64,000 nt of DNA from J027 sp965215855 (GTDB taxonomy: Bacteria; Chloroflexota; Anaerolineae; Aggregatilineales; J027), in the NCBI GenBank assembly GCA_965215855.1, contig CBDCER010000003.1, positions 1,674,001-1,738,000 on the forward strand, written 5' to 3'. This document shows, in pieces, positions 26,786-33,679 of this stretch; positions within the stretch are counted from its first letter, which is position 1, and each line of letters begins with the position of its first letter. The position numbers and the translations under genes were made by a program. Under the pieces are notes generated by a model. That model was not told the origin of the DNA and did not search any database. It saw only the letters and a program-made list of their open reading frames with translations.

Positions 26786-27592
26786 TCAACAAGATCGATA
26801 AACCTCGCTGGGAACCCGGTAAGCCAGGCTCTGATGGGGTCGTTCATGATTATAGAAATGGAAGTAGTCGTGTAGCCCCCTTTCCAATGCTGGAACGGTT
26901 TCATAATGCTTCAAGTAGATGTCCTCATATTTGACGGTACGCCACAAGCGTTCGACAAAGATGTTGTCCAGGGCACGCCCGCGCCCATCCATGCTGATAG
27001 CAATATTCGCCGCCTGCAAACGTCCGGTAAACTTATCCGCTGTAAATTGAGCGCCCTGATCGGTGTTGAAGATCTCAGGTGTGTGCTGGCGGAGTGCTAA
27101 TTCCAGGGCCGCCAGGCAAAAGCTGCCTTCCAGCGTGTTGGATAGCTGCCAGGCCAGTACATAGCGGCTAAACCAATCGATAATAGCCACCAGATACATG
27201 AATCCTTGCTGTAAGGGCACATACGTGATGTCGGTACTCCAGACGTGATTAGGGCGGGTGATCGCCACGTTTCGCAGCAGGTAGGGATAAATCTTGTGGC
27301 CTGGTGCCGGCTGGGTCAGCTTCCGTCTGGGAACAATAGCCTGTAAACCCATCAGCCGCATCAAGCGGGCGATACGCTTGGGATTGACTAGATGTCCCAG
27401 CCGCCGTAAATGGACGGTCATTTTAGGGTACCCGTAGAAGGGCGTTTTCAGATATTGTTCATCAATTAGCCGCATCAGTTGCAGATTGAAGGGTGTTTCC
27501 CCCGCTGGTTTCATATAATATGTTGCGCGGTTGAGACCCACCAAGGCGCACTGCCGCCGAATACTGATGTCAGGATGCTGGTTGTCTATCAT
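26786..27592 (-). CDS. IS3-family transposase orfB (integrase core)
   Basis: 268 residues in the frame entered by a -1 slip from orfA. An HTH_21-like region (CALVGLNRATYYMKPAG) precedes the rve core with the catalytic triad in WSTDITYVPLQQG, IFNTDQGAQFTADKF and ALDNIFVERLWRTVKYED. The C-terminal YNHERPHQSLAYRVPSEVY is typical. Reading from the slip site gives KKLPPTVEAKRAMIDNQHPD before the annotated start, as in IS150-like elements. It appears intact. Confidence 0.92.
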   Translation of the reverse strand: MIDNQHPDISIRRQCALVGLNRATYYMKPAGETPFNLQLMRLIDEQYLKTPFYGYPKMTVHLRRLGHLVNPKRIARLMRLMGLQAIVPRRKLTQPAPGHKIYPYLLRNVAITRPNHVWSTDITYVPLQQGFMYLVAIIDWFSRYVLAWQLSNTLEGSFCLAALELALRQHTPEIFNTDQGAQFTADKFTGRLQAANIAISMDGRGRALDNIFVERLWRTVKYEDIYLKHYETVPALERGLHDYFHFYNHERPHQSLAYRVPSEVYRSC

Positions 27593-27605
27593 CGCCCGTT
27601 TGGCC

Positions 27606-27899
27606 TCAACTGTAGGGGGTAACTTTTTTTTTCAGCCACTCAAGTTCCATCTTGAGCCGCCCAATCTGTTCGTATAATTCCGCTTCAGGAACACCTGTTT
27701 CCTTTTGTTTTTGTGTTTTGTTTCCCCGTTCAAAAACGCTGGCTCCGCCTTTGAGCAATTGCCTTTTCCAGTCACGCACCAGCGTTGGATGAATCTGATG
27801 TTCGCTGGCGATCTCATTGACCGTTCTTTTTTCTTTGATCGCTTCCATTGCCACCCGGAACTTGAACTGGGCGCTGTATGCTCGTCGTTTTCTACTCAT
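27606..27899 (-). CDS. IS3-family transposase orfA (helix-turn-helix)
   Basis: 97 residues: MSRKRRAYSAQFKFRVAMEA, then NEIASEHQIHPTLVRDWKRQ (helix-turn-helix), then a leucine-zipper-like end. Near its 3' end the minus strand has nine A followed by G (around 27627), the usual -1 slippery site that makes the OrfAB fusion transposase in this family. Confidence 0.92.
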   Translation of the reverse strand: MSRKRRAYSAQFKFRVAMEAIKEKRTVNEIASEHQIHPTLVRDWKRQLLKGGASVFERGNKTQKQKETGVPEAELYEQIGRLKMELEWLKKKVTPYS

Positions 27900-28633
27900 C
27901 TTTTTCTCTCCACAAGTTGCTCTGATTTTATCCTCAAAACGAGTTATCCTTGTGGTCTAGTTTTTGGGGGTAAGTATACAGGATCAATACGTACTGTTTA
28001 TGACGCTTCTTGAGAGCCAGTTCATCGATCCCCAGAACCCGTACAGGATTCTGGGTTGGGCGTTGGGTCGTGCGTTGAGCATAGGTCACAAATATCTCTT
28101 TGACCGTTGACTCACTCAAGTGTTCTTGTCGCGCCACAGCTTTGCGATCACACTGCAAACATTGTTCGTAGACATATTGCTCATAGCGTCGCGTTTGACG
28201 CCGCTGCTGATTGACACTCAGCAGGTTCTCGGTGAACGGGCGTTGGCAATGCTCACACCTGAAGCGACGCCCCATAAAATAGAGATTAACTCGTTTTCCC
28301 ATCACACTCAGGTCGCGCACCCGGCGTTCCTTCTGCTGGTGAACCTGCTGAGACAAATACTCACAGTCGGGACACTGCGTGATATCGTAGCGGTGTTCAC
28401 ACTTCAGATGCAATGCTTCGCCCTCTAGCTCATAATGTGTCACGCGAAATTCTGGTAATTCTACCAACTCCGTTATGGTTGCGAGGCTGACTGCTGCCCA
28501 TTTCCGTTCTGTCTCTGGCTTGACGCCTGCCGTTAACATCGCTATTGTTTCTATCTTGGCTTCTCCTGTGCTGGTTGTTGCTCTATAGCTTATAACACGG
28601 TGAAGCCTTTTTCACACTTTTCCGCGTTGACCC

Positions 28634-28806
28634 ACATGTTTTTGAACTGGGTCTATCGGAATGCTGTAGTGACTCAGGGTTTTCTCAATCGCAACTGGTT
28701 GGATGACCGAACTAACGGGCCAAATGACTCTCGATTGCCTGGTTACTATCGATTCAATTGGATGGAAAATGAAATGGGCCAAATCTTTGACAATCAAGAC
28801 TGGTAA
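28634..28806 (+). pseudogene. 3' remnant of a host gene cut by ISL3 copy B
   Basis: From the ISL3 end an open frame reads MFLNWVYRNAVVTQGFLNRN and on to GYYRFNWMENEMGQIFDNQD before TAA at 28804. The tryptophan-rich, well-ordered tail looks like a real protein C-terminus rather than noise, and the WD40 gene follows after 13 bases as if in an operon. The 5' part is missing; I did not find it on the other side of the IS elements. The family is not identified. Confidence 0.5.
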
Positions 28807-28819
28807 AGGATATTTTCAG

Positions 28820-29865
28820 ATGAAACATAAAGTGTGGATATATATTGTTGTAGGATGTTTGGTCGTATTATTCCATAGTCCAGTTTCTTATATCGAGGCA
28901 CAAGTTCCGGATTCTACCAAAGTATTTCAGATCGAATGGAGTCCGGATGGACAATTCATTGCGGGTGCCATCAGTCATGGTCTCATTATCTGGGATGTTA
29001 ATACTGATAGCCTGTTTAAAACATTTGAGATGCAAACAGGTGTGGCTGATTTGGCCTGGAGTCCAGATAGCAGCAAAATCGCGGCTGCCGATTGGGATGG
29101 TACAATCAGCATTTGGAACGTTGGCGACGAATTGGTAATAACCACGCTAGATCAGAGTAGTCAAACAATGATAGCTGTAGAGTGGACAAACGATGGGAGT
29201 CGAATAATAGGTCTCAGTTTTGAGGATAAGATCGTGATATGGGATGCATACAGCTATGAACCTTTGGTATCTGTTATGTCCGGTGGATATGATATTGAGT
29301 TGAATAGTGATAACAGCGTGTTTGTTCGCGGTGCTTTTAGTGGAATTGCGCTGCATGACGCATCCACATCTGAGTTAATTACAATTTTTGAAGGGGATGA
29401 AAGAGGTGTATTATCAGTTGATTGGAGTCCGGATGATCAAAAGATTGTTAGTGGAAGTGTGGATAACGTCCGTATTTGGGATGCTTTGACTGGCCAAATC
29501 ATTATGACATTGGAAGGACATACGGATTATATTAGAACCGTTGCATGGAGTCCAAGTAGAGACCAGATTATCAGTGCTGATAACAATAATCTCATGCGAG
29601 TCTGGGATAGCAATACCGGAGAGGTGCTTTCAGATATTACTGGCATTACTTCAGTAGCAGCATGGAGTCCGGATGGAAACTGGATTGCTTACGGCAAATC
29701 CGGACTTGAAATCGGTATAATTCCCACGCCAGGGAGTGCGGCCTGTGCTTACAATATAGCCGCGGAAGATAGCACTGCTCTTGCAAATGCAATTGTAGTC
29801 GCTAATGGAAGCTCTACACCTCAAACGATTTGTCTATTTTATGGGACTTACACTTTGGCCGATCA
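28820..29865 (+). pseudogene. Secreted WD40-repeat protein, 3' end removed by an IS5 element
   Basis: Start ATG 28820 with AAAGGA upstream. A signal peptide (VWIYIVVGCLVVLFHSP) is followed by about seven WD40-type blades (repeated WSPDG/WSPDD ... IWD, e.g. AWSPDSSKIAAADWDGTISI), residues 30-305. Next comes CAYNIAAEDSTALANAIVVA, which looks like the first turn of a right-handed beta-helix domain seen in large secreted proteins of this kind. Coding sequence is cut at about 29865; the frame then runs through IS5 sequence to a stop at 29935. The original protein was probably much longer and extracellular. Confidence 0.82.
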
Positions 29866-29882
29866 GAGGCCATTTGGAAAGT

Positions 29883-30326
29883 TCAGGGATCGGACGACAT
29901 ACGAGCCAATCGCCGAACCATCAAATGCACCATAGCCCCATAAATAATGGCGTCTGAGGAATAAACCCAATACTCATAATCTTTGCTTAACCGACGATAG
30001 GTGTTGAGCCAAGCCAGGGTACGCTCGACAACCCAGCGACGTGGAATGACTTGGAAACCCGTGCCATCCGATATACGGGTTGTAATCTCGACATCAATGC
30101 CATATTGTGCGGCTTGTTCGACAAATGTGCCACTATAAGTACCATCCGCCCATAGTTTCGTCAGGCGCGGGAACCGTTGTTTCAAACCAGGTAATAGCCA
30201 GGTGCCGACTGTACCATCATGGCAATTGGCTTCGGTCACAAATGCTTTGAGAACCAGCTCTTCCGTATCGACCACGATATGACGTTTGCGCCCCTTGACT
30301 TTCTTGCCGCCATCATAGCCTCTCAC
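29883..30326 (-). CDS. IS5-family transposase, second reading frame
   Basis: 147 residues: RGYDGGKKVKGRKRHIVVDT, then LWADGTYSGTFVEQAAQYG (second catalytic Asp) and RWVVERTLAWLNTYRRLSKD (catalytic Glu). It is expressed by a -1 slip at the run of five A and six G near 30326-30336, which joins KTTEKGG to VRGYDGG. All catalytic residues are present. Confidence 0.9.
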   Translation of the reverse strand: MRGYDGGKKVKGRKRHIVVDTEELVLKAFVTEANCHDGTVGTWLLPGLKQRFPRLTKLWADGTYSGTFVEQAAQYGIDVEITTRISDGTGFQVIPRRWVVERTLAWLNTYRRLSKDYEYWVYSSDAIIYGAMVHLMVRRLARMSSDP

Positions 30327-30679
30327 CCCCCTTTTTCCGTCGTTTTGACGGATTGGCTATCGATGCTTCCGGCGCTGGGCATCGCTTCCCGGTCCAATTT
30401 CTTACGCAACGCTTCTCGCAACTGGTCATTCATCCACTGCCATGTTCCATCTTTTCGCCACATATTGTAGTAGTAGTAAACCGTACCTGTAGGTGGGAGA
30501 TCATGCGGCAACATGTCCCACTGAAAACCGCTTTTCAATACATAGAAAATTCCATTCATGACTTCCCGCATGTCAACTTCACGCGGGCGTCCGCCCTCTT
30601 TCGCTGCAGGAATCAGCGGTTCCAGAATTTCCCATTCCTTGTCGCTCAGATCACTTGGGTATGATTTTCTGATGTCCAT
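30323..30679 (-). CDS. IS5-family transposase, first reading frame
   Basis: 118 residues: MDIRKSYPSDLSDKEWEILE, GIFYVLKSGFQWDMLPHDLP and, near the end, GSIDSQSVKTTEKGG with the first catalytic Asp. The frame stops a few codons later at TGA, and the second frame continues the protein after a -1 slip. Confidence 0.9.
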   Translation of the reverse strand: MDIRKSYPSDLSDKEWEILEPLIPAAKEGGRPREVDMREVMNGIFYVLKSGFQWDMLPHDLPPTGTVYYYYNMWRKDGTWQWMNDQLREALRKKLDREAMPSAGSIDSQSVKTTEKGG

Positions 30680-30721
30680 ACCGCCAGTTTACTATCGACT
30701 GGGGACTTTTCAAATGGCCTC

Positions 30722-31634
30722 TGAGGCTTATGCAGCGCGTCGTAAAAAGGTGGGCATTCCCGCTGATCGCCGTTTCCAGACCAAAATTGAATTAGGCTGG
30801 CAGATGATTGAGCGTGTTCAGGCGATGGGGTTGCCATTTGAAGCTGTTGCCTTTGATACGTTGTATGGTCGCAATACCGGCCTGCGCGATCAATGCCGGG
30901 CCAATGGGATTGAGTATTATGCGGATGTGCCCTGCAATCAACGTGTTTATTTGCGTGAGCCTGAAATCGTCTACCCCCTGACGAAACGTAACCGTCCCGC
31001 CAGGCATCCGCAAGTGGTGGGACAAACGCCAGTCACCGTGGAATCGCTGGCCGATGACGCGCAAACGTATTGGCAATCGTTGGTGCTGCGGCCATCCGAA
31101 CGCGGGATGTTACAGGCGGACTTTGCGCGGCGAGTCGTCTGGACGGTCGACAAAGATGGAACCTCGCGGTGTGAAACCTTATTGATACGACGCGCCCCCC
31201 AACGGTTGACCTATACGCTGACCAATGCGCCGCTGGATACACCGTTGCAGACCCTTGCTCAACGTAAAACCCAACGCTATTTCCTTGAACGCAGTATTCA
31301 AGATGCCAAATCGGAGTTGGGCTGGGATGAATTCCAGGCGATTAAATATCGTGCCTGGGAACACCAACTCGCCCTCACGCTACTGGCGAGTTGGTTCATT
31401 GCCGAGACCCGTCTTGATTGGCGTGCAAAACACCCATCAGACCCCACTTTGATCCAAGACTATGAGACCGATGTCCTGCCCAGTTTATCCATGGCAAATG
31501 TCCGTGAACTCTTGCGGGCAACATTACCTTTGCCTCAGCTTTCGACGGAACAGGCGGCGCGTCTCGTTGTCAAACACCTTGATAATCGCACACGATCTCG
31601 TCGTTCTCGGCTCAGAAAACATTCTGGGCCTTGA
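30722..31634 (+). pseudogene. IS701-family transposase, N-terminal part lost
   Basis: About 300 C-terminal residues: EAYAARRKKVGIPADRRFQT, AVAFDTLYGRNTGLRDQCRA, then RYFLERSIQDAKSELGWDEF with the catalytic Glu, and HQLALTLLASWFIAETRLDW. In IS701/DDE_5 proteins the FDTLYG and ER..QDAK motifs are typical. The missing first ~100-150 residues were replaced by the IS5 element. The element's right end appears to be at about 31650, followed by CTAG, the usual IS701 target. Confidence 0.85.
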
Positions 31635-31650
31635 ATGTGACATTGTCGAA
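30722..31650 (+). mobile_element. IS701-family insertion sequence, 3' part only
   Basis: What remains runs from the IS5 junction to about 31650. CTAG at 31651-31654 fits the 4-bp target duplicated by this family, and host coding sequence (peptide gene) begins 3 bases later. The left end is gone. Confidence 0.65.
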
Positions 31651-31656
31651 CTAGTC

Positions 31657-31851
31657 ATGATTCGTCGGATTATTCTGTTGACAATTGCGTTAGCTCTCGT
31701 ATTGACATTTGCTTTGCCTGTGGCGATGTCCAATGATACTCAAGTAGCCGATGATGGTGGTGTGGCTATCGCCAGTCTGATTGACTTCAGCGACAATTAC
31801 ATTGCTGCTGATCCTACTTGTCCGCCCAATTCGCAAGGTAATGACTGTTAA
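31657..31851 (+). CDS. Small secreted peptide, paralogue 1, ending in Cys
   Basis: 64 residues. MIRRIILLTIALALVLTFAL is a signal peptide; the mature part contains NDTQVADDGGVAIASLIDF, SDNYIAADPTCP and ends NSQGNDC. The protein is clearly homologous to the product at 33473: both share NDTQ-A-DG-VAIA, DFSD, ADP-CP-N-QG and a terminal Cys. The ATG lies 6 bases after the likely end of the IS701 element and has no ribosome-binding site, so the gene has probably lost its own expression signals. Function unknown; a two-cysteine exported peptide or peptide pheromone precursor is possible. Confidence 0.7.
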   Translation: MIRRIILLTIALALVLTFALPVAMSNDTQVADDGGVAIASLIDFSDNYIAADPTCPPNSQGNDC

Positions 31852-31873
31852 GTATCCGGTTGATTTTTCCAAT

Positions 31874-31906
31874 GAGGAGGGGGCTGGATATTCTGAGCCA
31901 GCCTCT
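31874..31906 (+). terminator. Stem-loop downstream of peptide gene 1
   Basis: GGCTGG and CCAGCC pair around a 10-base loop, extended outward by G-C and G-U pairs; only a CT-rich tail follows, not a clear T-run. Confidence 0.35.
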
Positions 31907-32030
31907 CTTCTATCCCCTCAAAGCCAGGTCCATCAGTGTATCCTTGTCTCCTTCAATGTTTTTCTGGCTGCCTTCAAATTATCTCTCTTATTCTCTATCT
32001 GGGCCAATTAAATATATACTGTCCCCACTA

Positions 32031-33076
32031 GACTCTATCGGAAATAGAAAGAAACAGGTAAGCTAGATCGAAAAAAGCATATAGGTCAACGATCAACGAT
32101 GATAAACTACCAGGAACTGAGAGGCAAACCGGGAGTATTCAGGAGTTTCACAGGCTTGACGCCGCGAGCTTTCGCCAAGCTGCTGGTCGATTTTGAAGCC
32201 GCCTATGAAGCGGATTTGGAAGAGCGCGAACAGCAACGCGAAGGCGAGCGGCAACGGCAACGAGGTGGGGGTCGGCGCGGGGCAATACCAGCGATCGAAG
32301 ATAAGTTGATGTTTATCCTGGTGTACTTTCGGTTCTATCCGGTGCAAGTGCTGCAAGGGTATCTGTTTGGCATGGGGCAACCCCAAGCGAATGAATGGAT
32401 ACAACGGTTGATACCAATTCTCAATGCGGCATTGGGTTATCAGCAGCAACTCCCGGCGCGTCAGGCCAAAGAAATCGCCGAGGTATTAGCCAGGTGTCCG
32501 GGGTTAGAGTTCGCCATTGATGGGACGGAAAGGCCAATTCGCCGCCCAAAAGACCCTGAGCGCCAGCGCCAGCACTATAGTGGTAAGAAGAAGCGCCATA
32601 CGGTCAAGAACAATGTGATTATGGACAAGCGCACGCGCAAGATCAAAGGGTTGAGTCCGACCAGTGAAGGCAAGAAACATGATAAGAAACTCGCCGATGA
32701 ACACGCCCTCCAATTTCCACCCGGGAGCAAGCTCTGGAAAGACACCGGTTTTCAAGGCTATGAGCCAGCGGGTACCCAGACATTTCAACCCAAGAAAAAG
32801 CCCAGAGGACGCGAGTTAACACCGGAGGAAAAAGCCCGCAATTCAGAACTCTCCAGTGAGCGTATCTGCGTTGAACATGGTATTGGTGGGGTGAAAGCTC
32901 TTGCCATTGTGCGGCATATCTTTCGCCACATCAAAACTGACCTGGCAGATTTGGTCATGGAGACAGCGTGCGGTCTTCATAATTTACGGATTGACTATCC
33001 CCTCGCTGCCTGATCCTGTCATGGGTAAGGGAAAATTGTATCTGCCGGTTGCTATTTGGCTATTTCCGATAAAATC
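32031..33076 (+). mobile_element. IS5-superfamily insertion sequence (DDE_Tnp_4 type)
   Basis: Ends GACTCTATCGGAAATAG (32031) and, on the minus strand from 33076, GATTTTATCGGAAATAG form a 17-base inverted repeat with two mismatches. A TA dinucleotide lies directly outside each end. Length is 1046 bp with one transposase gene that fills it. Confidence 0.82.
32099..33013 (+). CDS. IS5-superfamily transposase (DDE_Tnp_4)
   Basis: 304 residues. FRSFTGLTPRAFAKLLVDFE and KLMFILVYFRFYPVQVLQGY form the N-terminal DNA-binding part. The DDE residues are probably in EFAIDGTERPIRRPKDPERQ, LWKDTGFQGYEP and SERICVEHGIGGVKALAIVR. YSGKKKRHTVKNNVIMD is typical of this group. The charged stretch near residue 40 (EEREQQREGERQRQRGGGRR) is unusually repetitive. 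Intact by inspection. Confidence 0.88.
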   Translation: MINYQELRGKPGVFRSFTGLTPRAFAKLLVDFEAAYEADLEEREQQREGERQRQRGGGRRGAIPAIEDKLMFILVYFRFYPVQVLQGYLFGMGQPQANEWIQRLIPILNAALGYQQQLPARQAKEIAEVLARCPGLEFAIDGTERPIRRPKDPERQRQHYSGKKKRHTVKNNVIMDKRTRKIKGLSPTSEGKKHDKKLADEHALQFPPGSKLWKDTGFQGYEPAGTQTFQPKKKPRGRELTPEEKARNSELSSERICVEHGIGGVKALAIVRHIFRHIKTDLADLVMETACGLHNLRIDYPLAA

Positions 33077-33472
33077 TACTATTTAAGGTGACACCAGAAA
33101 CTATATTGTAGTGGAACTGTCATTAATCCATATATCGGGAAGAAGCTTTAACCAAACTGGCTCAGGCTCCTTTAAATTTTTCATTCGGCTATCCCGACGT
33201 TCTATTAACAATCATCTTCAGTGTTGCTTACCCAAATTGGCTTATTGCTATCCTTTCATGAAATTGATTTAGTAGGATTCAGTCCCGCCAAACCACATAA
33301 TTCCACACTTCCCTGCCTTTAATTTCCTGTCCGAATGACGGGCGAATTTTGTCCGGTAGTTTCCCAATTCATTCTTCCAACCTGTGATCCTATTAAGGCA
33401 GTCGCACGTTGGGCCCATGGTTGCACTGTTTTGAACATTAACAATCCATTTGTTCACTCAGGAGATGTAACC
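33077..33472. other. Intergenic region, 396 bp
   Basis: No gene recognised. It should hold the promoter of peptide gene 2; AT-rich stretches near 33420-33450 are candidates but no clear -35/-10 pair is visible. AGGAGATG at 33460-33467 is the ribosome-binding site of that gene. Confidence 0.5.
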
Positions 33473-33673
33473 ATGTTTCGTAAGGTTGTTTTGTTAACCG
33501 TTGTGTTTGCTCTGGCGTTGACGTTTGCTCTACCAATCGTTCAATCGAGTAATGATACGCAAGCGGCAGAGGATGGTGTGGCTATCGCAGGTCTGGTTGA
33601 TTTCAGTGACCACCACATCATTGCTGATCCCGAATGCCCGAAAAATGGACAGGGTACCCCATCGGGATGCTAA
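33473..33673 (+). CDS. Small secreted peptide, paralogue 2, ending in Cys
   Basis: 66 residues with a strong ribosome-binding site (AGGAGATG). MFRKVVLLTVVFALALTFAL is a signal peptide with a small-residue region after LP; the rest includes NDTQAAEDGVAIAGLVDFSD, IIADPECPKNGQG and a terminal GC. Similar to paralogue 1 (31657) over the full length. It has two cysteines, one near position 55 and one as the last residue, so a disulfide loop is possible. Its stop lies 6 bases from the stop of a convergent TPR protein gene. No modification or export genes of known RiPP types are nearby. Confidence 0.78.
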   Translation: MFRKVVLLTVVFALALTFALPIVQSSNDTQAAEDGVAIAGLVDFSDHHIIADPECPKNGQGTPSGC

Positions 33674-33679
33674 ATTAAC

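Larger units (their letters stand above)
26719..27979 (-). mobile_element. IS3-family insertion sequence nested in ISL3 copy B
   Basis: Ends form an imperfect inverted repeat: GTATAGTTACCCCCA on the left and GTATACTTACCCCCA read from 27979. Length is 1261 bp with overlapping orfA and orfB, standard for IS3. Comparison with copy A (AAATCGGACAGGATC) shows no clean 3-5 bp target duplication and one base change at the left junction. Confidence 0.88.
26037..28539 (-). pseudogene. ISL3-family transposase, copy B, split by the IS3 insertion
   Basis: The N-terminal half reads from the ATG at 28539 through KKRHKQYVLIL and is cut at the IS3 end. The C-terminal half resumes as DLERHCVLAVLPDRKQE at about 26716 and continues without the break found in copy A to 26037. 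The two copies thus each hold intact what the other has lost: B has a continuous join at GSRWILVKARHE, and A a continuous join at LILSDLERHC. The break falls between the first and second catalytic aspartates. Confidence 0.92.
26007..28633 (-). mobile_element. ISL3-family insertion sequence, copy B, interrupted by an IS3 element
   Basis: It has the same inverted repeats and nearly the same sequence as copy A at 2599-5132; in the parts I compared only scattered differences appear, e.g. one base near 26696. The left end is at 26007 and the right end at 28633. Unlike copy A, the flanks (CTATTTGT left, ACATGTTT right) are not a direct repeat, so the two sides probably did not start out adjacent. 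The nested IS3 element lies at 26719-27979. Confidence 0.92.
29866..30721 (-). mobile_element. IS5-family insertion sequence (two-ORF type)
   Basis: Terminal repeats GAGGCCATTTGGAAAGT (left, 29866) and GAGGCCATTTGAAAAGT (right, minus strand from 30721) differ at one base. 856 bp with two overlapping reading frames, as in the IS427 group. The three bases outside the ends are TCA and TGA, which are not a direct repeat, and the sequences on the two sides belong to two different broken genes. Confidence 0.9.
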
